Source: Vibrio plantisponsor
GTDB lineage: Bacteria; Pseudomonadota; Gammaproteobacteria; Enterobacterales; Vibrionaceae
Reading direction: 5' to 3'
Assembly: GCF_013041605.1 (NCBI RefSeq)
Contig: NZ_JABEQC010000001.1
Span: forward strand, 558,001 to 622,000
DNA length: 64,000 bases
A program made the translations under genes and the position numbers. Shown here one piece after another: positions 18,731 to 28,613 of the stretch (positions within the stretch are counted from its first letter, which is position 1; each line of letters begins with the position of its first letter). Below the pieces are notes generated by a model. It was not told the origin of the DNA. It saw only the letters and a program-made list of their open reading frames with translations, and made no database searches.

Positions 18731-19561
18731 TTAGTCGTAAATCGTTGGGATAGGCTGACGCTTATGTTGCGTTGCTTTATAGATGGCCACCAAACGGTCA
18801 GAAGCTTCTTTAGATACGGGTTTACCTTCCAAGAAATCATCGATTTGGTCGTAAGTCAGATTCAGTGCATCTTCATCCGCTTTTTGTGGCGCAAGCTCTT
18901 CCAAATCCGCGGTAGGTGTTTTGTGAACCAATAAATCAGGCGCACCAAGGGCCGCTGCTACTTGACGAACTTGACGTTTACTTAAGCCGAAAAGTGGTGC
19001 CATGTCGCATGCACCGTCACCAAACTTGGTGTAGAAACCAGTGATGTTTTCTGCTGAATGGTCAGTACCTAATACTAAGCCGCCGACGTAGCCTGCGATT
19101 TCATATTGAGCCACCATGCGAGCACGTGCTTTTACGTTACCTTTTACAAAATCAAGCTTCTCTGCGTTAGCCGGAAGAAGGCCAGTATGTGCTAAAGCTT
19201 CATGAGAAGCTGCATGCAAACCGTCTACACCCGCTTTAATGTTCACTGAAACAGAGTGCGTTGGTTTGATAAAAGATAAAGCCAGTTGTGCTTCGTCTTC
19301 GTCTTTTTGAACGCCGTATGGCAAACGCACAGCGATAAACTGGTAATCATTCGAGTTGCTTTCTTTATTCAGCGCTTCAACAGCAAGCTGAGCCAAACGT
19401 CCGCAAGTTGTAGAGTCGATACCACCACTGATACCAAGTACCAGAGATTTGCAGCCAGACTCTAGTAGTTTACGTTTTAGAAAAGCGACACGACGTTCGA
19501 TTTCGAACTCTGGATCGATGCTAGGAAGTACTCGCATCTCATCTCGAATCATTTGTTCCAT
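18731..19561 (-). CDS. nadE: NH3-dependent NAD+ synthetase
   Basis: A 276-residue NadE with the ATP pyrophosphatase loop [47 protein letters not shown] and the C-terminal KRQPIPT. It amidates nicotinate adenine dinucleotide to NAD+ using ammonia and ATP. There is no glutaminase domain, which matches the short ammonia-dependent class. The start at 19561 follows AAGGAAA; the frame extends ten codons further without family support. It is divergent from a NadD-like gene that would make its substrate, separated by 105 bases. Confidence 0.95.
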   Translation of the reverse strand: MEQMIRDEMRVLPSIDPEFEIERRVAFLKRKLLESGCKSLVLGISGGIDSTTCGRLAQLAVEALNKESNSNDYQFIAVRLPYGVQKDEDEAQLALSFIKPTHSVSVNIKAGVDGLHAASHEALAHTGLLPANAEKLDFVKGNVKARARMVAQYEIAGYVGGLVLGTDHSAENITGFYTKFGDGACDMAPLFGLSKRQVRQVAAALGAPDLLVHKTPTADLEELAPQKADEDALNLTYDQIDDFLEGKPVSKEASDRLVAIYKATQHKRQPIPTIYD

Positions 19562-19666
19562 TGGGTTTCCTTTTCCTGCAAGCATTAACAAACTTTCGTA
19601 GTATCATACCTCAATCATGCAATTAGAAAACCGAGAATAGAGATTTCATTCTTAGTAGAGGTGAAG

Positions 19667-20179
19667 ATGGAAAAAATTGCTGTGTTTGGCAGTGCATTTA
19701 ATCCACCGAGTTTGGGACACAAAAGTGTCATTGATTCTTTGGATCACTTTGACCGCATTTTACTGGTACCAAGTATTTCCCATGCCTGGGGCAAGGAAAT
19801 GTTGGACTACGATATCCGTTGCCAATTGATCGAAGCCTTCATTAACGATATTGGTTCTAGCAAAGTGGAGCTGTGCAAAATCGAACAGGAGTTGGTTACG
19901 CCGGGTAACAGCGTCACAACTTATGCAGTTTTGACAAAAGTTGAAGAAATCTTTCCGCATGCTGACATCACGTTTGTGATTGGTCCTGATAATTTGCTCA
20001 ACTTCGACAAGTTCTACAAATCCTCCGAGATTTTGCAGCGCTGGTCGATCATGGTTTGTCCGGAAAGAATACCTGTTCGTAGTACTGAGATAAGACGTCG
20101 ATTGTCAGATAACTCTGAAATTAGCGGTTTAACGACCCCAAGCGTTGAAGGGTTATTGAAGCGTTTAAAAGTCTATTAG
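19667..20179 (+). CDS. NadD-like nicotinate/nicotinamide-nucleotide adenylyltransferase paralogue
   Basis: A 170-residue nucleotidyltransferase. The N-terminal GSAFNPPSLGHKS contains the GxFxPxxxGH nucleotide-binding motif, and VRSTEIRRRL near the C-terminus corresponds to the ISSTxIR motif. It is shorter than housekeeping NadD (about 210 residues). It lies head-to-head with nadE, which supports a role in NAD+ synthesis or salvage. The ATG at 19667 (AGAGG upstream) is preferred to the GTG at 19661. Whether it uses nicotinate or nicotinamide mononucleotide, or another substrate, cannot be told. Confidence 0.8.
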   Translation: MEKIAVFGSAFNPPSLGHKSVIDSLDHFDRILLVPSISHAWGKEMLDYDIRCQLIEAFINDIGSSKVELCKIEQELVTPGNSVTTYAVLTKVEEIFPHADITFVIGPDNLLNFDKFYKSSEILQRWSIMVCPERIPVRSTEIRRRLSDNSEISGLTTPSVEGLLKRLKVY

Positions 20180-20215
20180 AAAATCAGCGCTCCAAGAGGT
20201 CGGAGCTGCTGTTTA

Positions 20216-20707
20216 ATGAAATCTTTTGCTGCATGCATAATGCTGTTACTGGTTTCAAATTTGGCGAGTGCATGCGAATCTTTTGTGTATAAAGAACCAT
20301 CGCACAAACCTTTTGAAACTGTAGAGCTATCAGACAGTCGCGTACTTTGTATTTCGTTTATCCACGGTTTGGAGTATGCGTCTAACAAACTCTTTGAATT
20401 AGATTTTTTTAAAGATAAAGAAATCATTAATGACTACTGGGGACAGTGGGGATTCGAACAAGAAGATGAACCGTTGTTTACCCATAAGATTGCCCAAAGT
20501 TACATCGGTGTCGGTGTATGGATGCCCACAAAGCTTTTGAAAGAGCAGGCAGAGATGACAACGGAAGAGTGGTTAAAAAGCCATGGTTTATTGCTGAGTT
20601 TAGGCTTTGGCAGTAAGAAAAAAGGCGAACCACGCATGCGAATGGATTATCGTTGGCATGAAGACTACGAAGTCGATCTAATGATGCACATAGAAGTGCC
20701 ATTTTAA
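20216..20707 (+). CDS. Small secreted protein of unknown function
   Basis: A 163-residue protein with a signal peptide cut near ASA-CES (about residue 19), then a Cys-containing acidic/aromatic domain (ESFVYKEPSHKPFETVEL, INDYWGQWGFEQ, YRWHEDYEVDLMMHIEVPF). The mature part begins with a Cys and has one more near residue 45, so a disulfide is possible; the residues before the first Cys (LASA) do not form a standard lipobox. I do not recognise the family. It starts 36 bases after the adenylyltransferase and is followed by a strong terminator, so it may be co-transcribed with it. Confidence 0.72.
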   Translation: MKSFAACIMLLLVSNLASACESFVYKEPSHKPFETVELSDSRVLCISFIHGLEYASNKLFELDFFKDKEIINDYWGQWGFEQEDEPLFTHKIAQSYIGVGVWMPTKLLKEQAEMTTEEWLKSHGLLLSLGFGSKKKGEPRMRMDYRWHEDYEVDLMMHIEVPF

Positions 20708-20720
20708 TTTAGAGTTTACG

Positions 20721-20751
20721 AAAAAGAGTCATCCTAGGATGACTCTTTTTT
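20721..20751. terminator. Bidirectional terminator
   Basis: AAAAAGAGTCATC and GATGACTCTTTTT form a perfect 13-bp stem with a 4-base loop and T runs on both strands. It sits between the secreted-protein gene and the convergent chemoreceptor gene. Confidence 0.92.
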
Positions 20752-20804
20752 ATATCTGGTTAAGCTAAATCCGCTTAAATAAAATCCGTTTAAACCAAAT
20801 GTTG

Positions 20805-22802
20805 CTATGTGAGTTTGAACTCGGCGAGTTGCTGTTTCACTGAGTCTGCTTCTTTGTGATAGCTGCTTACTATTTCGTTTAACTGAGTCGCAAGTGCGCC
20901 CGTGTTTTGCGCAATCTCTGCCAGCACATCAACATCGCGGTCTACGGCTTCACTTGCCTTAGATTGTTCAACTGTCGAATTAGCAATACTGGTAATGTGA
21001 GTGTTCACTTCCTCAATCACGCTTTCCAGCTCAGCGACACTGGTGTTTACCGTTGAAACGGATTCGAAAGTGGTGTGAGTCGCCTGACGGCTCTTCTCCA
21101 TATAGCTCACAGCCGTATTGGTGTTGCTCGACATGTTACTCAATAGCTGACTGATGTGTTCGGTGGCTTCTTTGCTTCGTTGCGCCAAATCGCGAACTTC
21201 TGAAGAAACAACCGCAAAACCTCTGCCGTGCTCGCCAGCCCGTGCAGCTTCGATAGCAGCGTTAAGCGCAAGCAGGTTTGTTTGCTCTGAAATGCCGCTG
21301 ATGGTATCGACGATCTTACTCACGCTCATGGCGTCTTTTTCTAGGTTTTGCATACAGATCTGAGTTTGTTCAATTTGCTCAACCAACGCCTCTACTGCTT
21401 TAAACGAAGACTGACTTTGGTTTTGGCAAGTGACGACTTTCTGAGTCATCGTGTTGGTTTCATCAAGTGCACGCTCAGACGATTGTGCAATTTCTACGCT
21501 CGATTGAGACAACTCAGTCATTGCCGCAGCAATGTTGTCACATTTGGCAGTGGTTGCCTGACTGCTTTGCGAAAGATCTTTGGAGCTCTGAATGATCAGT
21601 TTCAAACGTTCAGCACTATGATCGTTGGCATCGGTAACGTCGCTTAATAGATTACGAATGCTGGTGGTTAAGCCATTCACACTTTGAGATATATGCGAAA
21701 TTTCATCTTGTCCGTCTGATGCCAGCGACACACTCAAGTCCCTGTTGCTGGACATCAGCGCCAGTTTCTTAGTCAGGCTTCCCACTCGGGCTCTTAGAGT
21801 GTGTACCGATGTGTAGAGGCCGAATACCAAAATAAACCCAATAATAATGCTCAGAGCAATAATGATGGTTTCGTTGGTTTTGGCTTGCGTCGATTGTTGA
21901 TTTGATATCGCCATCATCTGGCCTTGGATGGTGTTTCTTAATTGGTTTATCAAACCAATTCGCTCTGTTGCAGCACCAAACCACTCCGTTGGTTTAGGTC
22001 CTTGTAAGTTATCCAGTTGATTGGCCTGACTCAGATAGCTTTGTTGAATTTGTTCTACATTTTTCCAAATAGGCGAGTTTTTGGCATCACTGAGTTGCTG
22101 AATAAACTCAGAAGGCATCGTCAGTAATGCTGAGCGCTCGGCGTATTTACCTGAGGAGATATAGTCACTAATGGCGGTATATTGAGCGGCATTCGATTTT
22201 TGGCTGGCAAACGCTCCGTTCAGCGCACCACGCACTTGTCCTGCTCGTTCTTTCATTATGACTACTGAAATCAGTGAGCTACCTAGCTCGGATACGTTGG
22301 CGTCATCAATCGTTCCCAGCAGCACTCGCGCATTATCAATTGCGAGCTGGTTAAGATTCGAATAATAAGCAAAAGGTGAGATTTTAGGCTGAAGCGCATC
22401 CACCTGCTTTCGAACTTCAGTCAATGATTGAAGCTGGGTGTTTATGTCGGATTTAATCTTGTCAGTGAGGGCTTTTGCAATGTAAGTCGGATTGAAATTT
22501 TGCAGGGCTTTAACGTGCGTGTCGGACTGAACTCGCTGCTTGTTCAACGCTTCAACTTGAGCTCCTTGGCCTTTTGAGCCTAAAACGCCAGCGGTCAATC
22601 CACGTTCGACTGCCAAGTTATGAGCGAGATTATCGTATAAAAGTATGAGTTGGACTGTCTCTTGATCATGCTCAGCAATACTTACGCGTTTATTTAAATC
22701 GAGAATGTTCGACACGGCTAATGTTAACGCTATGAGTATTGGGACCCCAGCTATAACGGTTACTACTAGGTACAAAGGAAAAAGTCTTAGCAGTTTTTTC
22801 AT
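20805..22802 (-). CDS. Methyl-accepting chemotaxis protein with NIT sensor domain
   Basis: A 665-residue chemoreceptor. TM1 is at about 10-33. The periplasmic helical domain (about 45-305) contains [18 protein letters not shown], the hallmark of the NIT nitrate/nitrite-sensing domain. TM2 is at about 310-333, then HAMP and the signalling hairpin ([19 protein letters not shown], about residues 500-520). Members of this family are proposed to detect nitrate or nitrite. Here the ligand is inferred from the domain only. It is monocistronic. Confidence 0.92.
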   Translation of the reverse strand: MKKLLRLFPLYLVVTVIAGVPILIALTLAVSNILDLNKRVSIAEHDQETVQLILLYDNLAHNLAVERGLTAGVLGSKGQGAQVEALNKQRVQSDTHVKALQNFNPTYIAKALTDKIKSDINTQLQSLTEVRKQVDALQPKISPFAYYSNLNQLAIDNARVLLGTIDDANVSELGSSLISVVIMKERAGQVRGALNGAFASQKSNAAQYTAISDYISSGKYAERSALLTMPSEFIQQLSDAKNSPIWKNVEQIQQSYLSQANQLDNLQGPKPTEWFGAATERIGLINQLRNTIQGQMMAISNQQSTQAKTNETIIIALSIIIGFILVFGLYTSVHTLRARVGSLTKKLALMSSNRDLSVSLASDGQDEISHISQSVNGLTTSIRNLLSDVTDANDHSAERLKLIIQSSKDLSQSSQATTAKCDNIAAAMTELSQSSVEIAQSSERALDETNTMTQKVVTCQNQSQSSFKAVEALVEQIEQTQICMQNLEKDAMSVSKIVDTISGISEQTNLLALNAAIEAARAGEHGRGFAVVSSEVRDLAQRSKEATEHISQLLSNMSSNTNTAVSYMEKSRQATHTTFESVSTVNTSVAELESVIEEVNTHITSIANSTVEQSKASEAVDRDVDVLAEIAQNTGALATQLNEIVSSYHKEADSVKQQLAEFKLT

Positions 22803-23025
22803 TGTATTACCTTAGAAATATAGAGTTTCAACTGACTGAACTTATTATTTTAGATGAAGGTAAAATAATTGCTGTGCACTCACGTGCATTTATACAGCTG
22901 TACGGTAAAAATTAGAGGTTGGAGCTGAATGATGTTCAGCAAAAAAGTGCCATAGGTAACATTGCGACTATATGGAATGTGCTACGCTAAACTTGCATTT
23001 AGAAATAATTATAATGAGGCTGTAA

Positions 23026-24564
23026 ATGGATTTATTTGCTGACATGCGTGGCAGCTCGGTGTCTGAGAAAAAAGAGCCCCAACTGGTTGTTAAAACGTGG
23101 AAAGTTTTATTGGTGGATGATGACCAAGAAATGCATCAAGTCACCAGATTAGCCCTCAGTGGTTTCTTGTTTCAGGATCGCCCACTTGAATTAATTTCAG
23201 CCTTATCTGGCGATGAAGCACGTAAAGTCATGGAAGAGCGTGACGATGTGGCTTTAGCTTTGATCGACGTGGTAATGGAAAGTGAACACGCAGGCCTCGA
23301 ATTAGTTCGTTACATCCGTGAACATCTCAATAATAAAATGACTCGTCTGGTATTAAGGACGGGGCAGGCGGGTCAAGCACCGGAAGATAAAGTTATTCAA
23401 GAATATGAGATTGATGACTACAAAGAGAAAACCGAGCTGACCACGCAGAAGCTACGTACGCTGCTTTACTCAATGCTCAGATCCTATCGGGATTTATGCC
23501 TGATTGAAGAACAAAAACAAGGGCTTAGCCGTGTTATTGAAGCGTCGGCCAAGGTGCAAAACACCACCACCCTTAAAACCTACGCCTCCTCCGTTCTCAG
23601 TCAAATGACCTCTTTGTTGAAACTTAATGCTTCGGCTTTCTACTGTATCGTTAAACCTCGTAGTGCAGGAGAAGAAGCTCGCCCGTTTACATTGGCTGCG
23701 ACCGGCGAGTACGTCGACTGCTACCAAGATTGTGCGTTCGATGTGTTACCTCAAGATGTTGTAAAACGTTGCCTTAAAGTGCTGGAAACTAAGCAGTCTG
23801 AAGATTTCGGCAAAGCTTATATTTGTTATCTTCACGATGAGCGGGGTGCTGATAACCTCCTCTATGTGAATCTGAATGAAGAATTGTCGGAACTGGATAA
23901 ACAGCTGCTGCAAATTTATATGTACAACATAGGGTTAACCTTCGAAAAAATTAACCTTATGGAAGATCTCAAAGAGACATCTAAAGAGTTGGTGTACAAC
24001 TTGGCGAACGCAGTCGAAGCGCGCAGCAAAGAAACCGGGGCACATGTGCAAAGGGTCTCTCTGTTCTGTGAAAAGCTTGCGCTCTTATATGGTTTGTCTG
24101 AGTCCGAAGCCACGCTCATTCGCAATGCTTCGCCATTGCATGATGTCGGCAAAGTGGCTATTCCCGATAGCATCTTACATAAGCCCGGAAAACTGAATGC
24201 TGAAGAATGGGCAGAGATGCAAAAGCATGTTGAATATGGCGTTGATATTCTGAGTAAGTCGAAACGACCATTGATGGTAGTGGCGAAAGAGATAGCTGCA
24301 ACACACCATGAGAAATGGAATGGAGAAGGTTACCCTAAACAGCTTAAAGGTGAAGACATTCCGATTTGTGGACGCATAACTGCGTTGGCGGATGTGTTTG
24401 ACGCGCTGGGCGCGAAGCGGGTTTACAAAGAAGCATGGTCAGATGAAGAGATTAAGCGCGAGTTGCTGGCGCAAAGAGGCCAGCATTTTGAACCTAAACT
24501 GGTCGATCTTCTCCTCGATAACTGGGATGCATTCGTAGAAATAAGATCGACCTGGCCGGATTAA
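23026..24564 (+). CDS. Response regulator with DUF3369 and HD-GYP phosphodiesterase domains
   Basis: A 512-residue regulator. The receiver domain (about 25-150) has the DDD acidic cluster and phospho-acceptor Asp81 in LIDVVME. A DUF3369-type sensor-like domain spans about 165-310. The HD-GYP output domain (about 315-505) carries His372-Asp373 (HDVGK) and GEGYP. HD-GYP domains hydrolyse c-di-GMP. Its stop codon overlaps by four bases the end of the convergent histidine-kinase gene, its likely partner. I recall a similar pair on V. cholerae chromosome II. Confidence 0.92.
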   Translation: MDLFADMRGSSVSEKKEPQLVVKTWKVLLVDDDQEMHQVTRLALSGFLFQDRPLELISALSGDEARKVMEERDDVALALIDVVMESEHAGLELVRYIREHLNNKMTRLVLRTGQAGQAPEDKVIQEYEIDDYKEKTELTTQKLRTLLYSMLRSYRDLCLIEEQKQGLSRVIEASAKVQNTTTLKTYASSVLSQMTSLLKLNASAFYCIVKPRSAGEEARPFTLAATGEYVDCYQDCAFDVLPQDVVKRCLKVLETKQSEDFGKAYICYLHDERGADNLLYVNLNEELSELDKQLLQIYMYNIGLTFEKINLMEDLKETSKELVYNLANAVEARSKETGAHVQRVSLFCEKLALLYGLSESEATLIRNASPLHDVGKVAIPDSILHKPGKLNAEEWAEMQKHVEYGVDILSKSKRPLMVVAKEIAATHHEKWNGEGYPKQLKGEDIPICGRITALADVFDALGAKRVYKEAWSDEEIKRELLAQRGQHFEPKLVDLLLDNWDAFVEIRSTWPD

Positions 24565-26495
24565 TCTTTCGATTCCTGAATCAGGACTTTGGGCATGGTA
24601 AAGGTATAGTGCACGCCTTGCCCAATGTCAGATTCAAAATGAAGATCGCCTTTAAGCTTCTTCTTCAACAGATTAAAGACTAAGTTTAACCCCAGTCCCG
24701 AGCCGCCCACGCCCCGTTTAGTTGTGAAGAAAGGTTCGAAAATCTTCTGATGCAACTCAGGGGCAACACCACAGCCGTTGTCCCGATACTCCAAAACGAT
24801 GTTGTCATCCTGTTCGTAGAAATGAATAACAATGCTTGGTTGCGAAACGTCTTTAAAGGCGTGGTTCAGGCTATTCATAATCAAGTTAGTCAGAATTTGC
24901 GTCATCACGCCGGGTAGGCTGGTCATCATCAACTGCTCATTACCTTGAATTTGAGGCTCAACCGGTATTTTCCTCGTTTCTGAATGCAAGCTAGCTATCA
25001 GAGCCTCAATAACCTGATGGATTCGGAACTGACTGCGTTGCTCAGATACTTGATCCACCGCGGTTTGTTTGAAGTCTCTGACCAATTTGGCTGCTCGATT
25101 CAGGTTACTCTCTAACAGGGTACTGCTGTCTGCGAGACGTTGCATTAGTTCGCTAAACTGAGTACTGGTCAGGGTTTGCGAGGCGAATGCTGAGTTTAAT
25201 TCATTTTTCACTTCCTGAATCACAGAGGTGGCAGTGACTGCAATCCCTAGCGGTGTATTTACTTCATGTGCTACGCCTGCGACAAGGCCACCCAAAGCCG
25301 CCAGTTTTTCAGATTCGATTAATTGGTCTTGTGTGCGTTGAAGGTGTTCCATGCTTTGTTTCAGGTCACTAGTTCGCTCGTCTACGGTTTTTTCCAAGTT
25401 GAAGTTGAGCGTTTGTAACTCTAACTGAGTTGATTTGAGCTGAGTAATGTTGATGGTAGTGCCGCGATAACCGATAAACCGGTCATTTTCATAACGGGCA
25501 ATTCCCTGAAACATCATGTAGATATCATAGCCATCAATTTTAAGGTGCTGTTCACATTTGGAAAAATCTTGCTTAGTTTCTAAAGCGCGAAGCAGCTCTG
25601 TGACATCAACAAACCATGGGATCTGAGCGAATGTCGGGCGAGTAAACTCATCAATTTCCAGCATCTCACGCATAGGTTCAGAGATGTAAGTCAGATACCC
25701 TTCCATGTTGGTTTCCCACAACCAGTCTGAGGACACCTGGGTAAAATCGGCAAAGCGTTCTTGCTCGAACTTAATATTGCGATAAAGAGTCGTCACATTA
25801 CTGGTGATGGCATTGGTCTCTTCGGCCAGCCAATCCAGCTCATCGTCTTTTTCCATGATCCATTTTTTGTGTTCCAGTGAGAGCTTTTCTGCAGGATGAC
25901 GAGGGTTATATTTACGCAAATATTGAGCAACAGAAAAAATTCGGCGGTTGATGCTTTCATGGAAGACCATGAGTATCACAGCACAAACAAACAAGGTTTT
26001 AGCCGCATTCACTAGCAGCGTGATGATGAACTGCTTGATGAGGTCGTTGTAAATTTCTTGTGCGCTCGACTCGATGTGAATGGTGCCAAGCTCCTCCATT
26101 TGGTTGCTATCTTGATTGATGTGATACAAAGGGTAGGTGCTGGTGACTACACTACCGACAACGGGCGTTCCCGCTTCAAACTTGTATTTGCCTGATTCTA
26201 TTCGCAGGTAATTCAGTTTGGGCAGCTCTACTAGGCTATCCAAACGTTGTTGTAGCAACACCAAATCGTAATCCCATAAGGATGCGGAAAGCAGTTCGGA
26301 GTGGATGATCTCAATCTCATGATGTCGCTGGTCAACATCATTAAATTCGCTTTTGTAGTCAAAGTAGGTCTGCGCCAAAGTCGCAACCAGTGTTACAGCA
26401 CCGCTGAGCAAAACTAAGATAATGATAATTCTTCGGCCAATACGGCTATAAAACGGGTTGTTGTCACTTTCGATGAACTGCCGGCTCTTATTCAT
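24561..26495 (-). CDS. Membrane sensor histidine kinase with PAS domain
   Basis: A 644-residue kinase. TM1 at about 22-45 and TM2 at about 160-180 enclose a periplasmic sensor. A HAMP-like linker and a PAS domain (about 245-365) follow. The long coiled region DERTSDLKQSMEHLQR leads to the HisKA motif VAGVAHEVNTPLG with phospho-acceptor His410. The ATPase domain has NSLNHAFKD, DNGCGV and the GGSGLGLNLV G box. There is no receiver domain. It is convergent with the HD-GYP regulator and divergent from a periplasmic binding protein (145-base gap), suggesting a binding protein, kinase and regulator chain. Confidence 0.9.
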   Translation of the reverse strand: MNKSRQFIESDNNPFYSRIGRRIIIILVLLSGAVTLVATLAQTYFDYKSEFNDVDQRHHEIEIIHSELLSASLWDYDLVLLQQRLDSLVELPKLNYLRIESGKYKFEAGTPVVGSVVTSTYPLYHINQDSNQMEELGTIHIESSAQEIYNDLIKQFIITLLVNAAKTLFVCAVILMVFHESINRRIFSVAQYLRKYNPRHPAEKLSLEHKKWIMEKDDELDWLAEETNAITSNVTTLYRNIKFEQERFADFTQVSSDWLWETNMEGYLTYISEPMREMLEIDEFTRPTFAQIPWFVDVTELLRALETKQDFSKCEQHLKIDGYDIYMMFQGIARYENDRFIGYRGTTINITQLKSTQLELQTLNFNLEKTVDERTSDLKQSMEHLQRTQDQLIESEKLAALGGLVAGVAHEVNTPLGIAVTATSVIQEVKNELNSAFASQTLTSTQFSELMQRLADSSTLLESNLNRAAKLVRDFKQTAVDQVSEQRSQFRIHQVIEALIASLHSETRKIPVEPQIQGNEQLMMTSLPGVMTQILTNLIMNSLNHAFKDVSQPSIVIHFYEQDDNIVLEYRDNGCGVAPELHQKIFEPFFTTKRGVGGSGLGLNLVFNLLKKKLKGDLHFESDIGQGVHYTFTMPKVLIQESKD

Positions 26496-26640
26496 TAAGC
26501 ATTCCCTTTCTACTTGAAGTCCGATCTACCTAAAGTTGCAGTAGTTTTATTTTGAGTTTTTAACTAAAGGATGATCCCAGTATAGAAGGTCTGACTCTGG
26601 TAATTGGCGAAGTTCGTCTAAACTTAAAAAATTATAAGAT

Positions 26641-27636
26641 ATGAAGGCGTTAACTATGTTTCGAATTGCACTGCTTCTCAGCTTGTTATCGTCGCCTGTA
26701 ATGGCAGCCAACATTTTGGTGATAGAAAGCTATCATGCTGGATTTGGCTGGGATGCGGGGTACAGGCAGGGACTGAATGAAAGCTTAGCTTCCGATCATC
26801 AACTGACTTTTTTTGAAATGGACACTAAACGTGTTCCAAGTAAGGAATATGAACACAGAGCGGAGCTCGCTCATCAAGCTTATCTAGAATTGAAACCGGA
26901 CTTAGTGGTCATCGGTGATGACAATGCATTGAGTTATATGTTGCCTAAGTTGTATCAGGAACCCATTCCTATTGTGTTTTTGGGCATTAACTCCAACCCC
27001 AGAGAACTGCTGACCAAGTATTCGGGGAAAGCGGGAGTTACAGGTATTCTTGAGCGGCCTTTTTATACGAAAACCATGGCAGGTGTTGGCGAAGTATTAG
27101 ACAGTCCAACAACGAATCCTAAGGTGCTGGTGATGTTTGATTCGGGCAATACTTCAAAAATCGCAGTACGAACCATAGAAAATCAAACGGCACTAATTAA
27201 GCAGAATCTGAGCATTGATACTCAGGTACAAACCTTTTCGACAGAAAGAGAGTGGCGTGATGCCGTGCTGAACGCTAAAAGCAATGGCGTAAGCGCGATT
27301 TTGGTTGGGCTATTTCAAACTCTTGTAGATAGTAATGGCGAGAGTGTCCCGTCCGAAGAGCTGCTGGACTGGACATCCAAAAACAGCGAAGTGCCTTTGT
27401 TCGGTTTCTGGGATTTCTCGATAGGTAAAGGCAAAGCGGCTGGCGGTGCGATATTGGATGGCCGCTCTCAAGGCATACAAGCGGGTAATATAGCGCGTGA
27501 GATCTTAGATAAAGGTTTAGACGCCAGCACTTTCCCGATTCAAGCCGGTCATCAAGGGATGGAAATTTACAGCGCAGAAGAATTTAAGCGCTGGGGACTT
27601 ACGCCTCCTAATGGTTGGAAAGCGGTAGACTGGTAG
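26641..27636 (+). CDS. Periplasmic substrate-binding protein (ABC_sub_bind-like), orphan
   Basis: A 331-residue protein with a signal peptide ending at SPVMA (about residue 22). The mature type 1 binding-protein fold begins NILVIESYHAGFGWD and contains KPDLVVIGDDNALSYML and PIVFLGINSNP. It resembles the ABC substrate-binding family PF04392. No permease or ATPase gene adjoins it. Its neighbour, divergent by 145 bases, is a histidine kinase with a periplasmic domain, so it probably presents a ligand to that kinase rather than serving transport. That role is inference from context. Confidence 0.84.
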   Translation: MKALTMFRIALLLSLLSSPVMAANILVIESYHAGFGWDAGYRQGLNESLASDHQLTFFEMDTKRVPSKEYEHRAELAHQAYLELKPDLVVIGDDNALSYMLPKLYQEPIPIVFLGINSNPRELLTKYSGKAGVTGILERPFYTKTMAGVGEVLDSPTTNPKVLVMFDSGNTSKIAVRTIENQTALIKQNLSIDTQVQTFSTEREWRDAVLNAKSNGVSAILVGLFQTLVDSNGESVPSEELLDWTSKNSEVPLFGFWDFSIGKGKAAGGAILDGRSQGIQAGNIAREILDKGLDASTFPIQAGHQGMEIYSAEEFKRWGLTPPNGWKAVDW

Positions 27637-27758
27637 TGTTTAAACAGCCGTTATGAGTTAAGTGGGTTTGCATCAAGGCCGTTTTTCATTAGACTGCCTT
27701 TTGTTTTTTAGACAGAACGTTAACTAGATACCACTTTTAACTGGATAGAACGAAACAT

Positions 27759-28103
27759 ATGGAAATTGCAGCCCTAATTGAAAAGTTAACCCTACAGCCA
27801 GAGCAAGTAGAGTTTCAGGAAGTCATCGCAACCATCGATGAGAATTTTGAATTCACGCCAACCGCATTCGTTAATGGCGAAACAGTCAATGCTGAGAATC
27901 AAAATAACGGTTCGTGCAAAATTTTTGCTTTTGCGCAGTTGCAAGAACTGTCAGTGGAACAAACACTGACGTGCTTTGGTGATTTCTATCGTAAAGATGT
28001 ACTAGAAAATCCAGATAACGATGACCATCAAAATATCCGTAATTTCATTCGTTTTGGCTGGGCAGGTGTGAAATTTTCTGGTCAGGCATTGTCAGCGAAA
28101 TAA
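27759..28103 (+). CDS. HopJ-type effector family protein
   Basis: A 114-residue cytosolic protein matching the HopJ family, with the FTPTAFVNGE and NGSCKIFAFAQL segments and NIRNFIRFGWAGVKF near the end. The family was named from a Pseudomonas type III effector, but it is widespread in free-living proteobacteria and cyanobacteria without secretion systems. No type III genes are nearby, so an effector role is not supported. Its function is unknown. A terminator follows. Confidence 0.87.
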   Translation: MEIAALIEKLTLQPEQVEFQEVIATIDENFEFTPTAFVNGETVNAENQNNGSCKIFAFAQLQELSVEQTLTCFGDFYRKDVLENPDNDDHQNIRNFIRFGWAGVKFSGQALSAK

Positions 28104-28161
28104 TCGATACGTCCATTGAAGCTTTAGCAAAAGCAAAGTTTTCAATACGAGTTTAAATACT

Positions 28162-28190
28162 AAGAGCAGCGACAAACCGCTGCTCTTTTT
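28162..28190 (+). terminator. Rho-independent terminator after the HopJ-family gene
   Basis: AAGAGCAGCG pairs perfectly with CGCTGCTCTT around a 6-base loop, followed by further T residues. Confidence 0.9.
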
Positions 28191-28322
28191 GATCGAGCTT
28201 TCTTTTTGAACGAACTTGCTATCGATTCTTCTACCGTTCTTTTCAGTCACTCAAACAAGACAGGTAAAACCCATTTTGCTGCTTGATTTACCTCAAGACT
28301 CAACATATCATTTAAATCTAAA

Positions 28323-28337
28323 TGATAATTATTATTA
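28323..28337. promoter_or_regulatory. Fur box upstream of the 87-residue membrane protein gene
   Basis: TGATAAT-T-ATTATTA matches the 7-1-7 Fur consensus TGATAAT-N-ATTATCA at 13 of 14 defined positions. It ends 12 bases before the start codon, where bound Fur with iron would block transcription or ribosome access. Confidence 0.75.
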
Positions 28338-28349
28338 ATTGAGGTTTTC

Positions 28350-28613
28350 ATGATGTTCTCTTTCTTCGCGACGTTTTTCTTCATGCTTCTTTTAGGTAAA
28401 AAAGTACTTGTGCCTTACCTGTCCATACTGAGTCTTGCGCTGCTTTTGGTGATAATTCACTTTGTGATTGATGTTGATACCATTCCTGTGTTGATCACTC
28501 TGTTTGTTGCAGCCCCATTGCTGATTCATTTCCGTTATTCTGCTTTAACCCATCCCGCGTTTGTGGTTTGCGTGCTTGCGCCGTCACTTTTGATGTATTC
28601 ATTGGGCGCATAG
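28350..28613 (+). CDS. Small inner-membrane protein, probably iron-regulated
   Basis: An 87-residue protein, almost entirely hydrophobic, with about three predicted membrane segments (residues about 3-30, 32-45 and 48-85, broken by FRYSALTHP). I do not recognise the family. GAGG lies six bases before the ATG at 28350. The near-consensus Fur box directly upstream suggests repression by Fur with iron, so it is likely an accessory of iron uptake or of a stress response to low iron. No other gene is in the transcription unit. Confidence 0.68.
   Translation: MMFSFFATFFFMLLLGKKVLVPYLSILSLALLLVIIHFVIDVDTIPVLITLFVAAPLLIHFRYSALTHPAFVVCVLAPSLLMYSLGA

Noticed and set aside
27759..28103. Type III secretion effector (HopJ)
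   Set aside because: The family name is historical; there is no secretion system, chaperone or host-related gene nearby.
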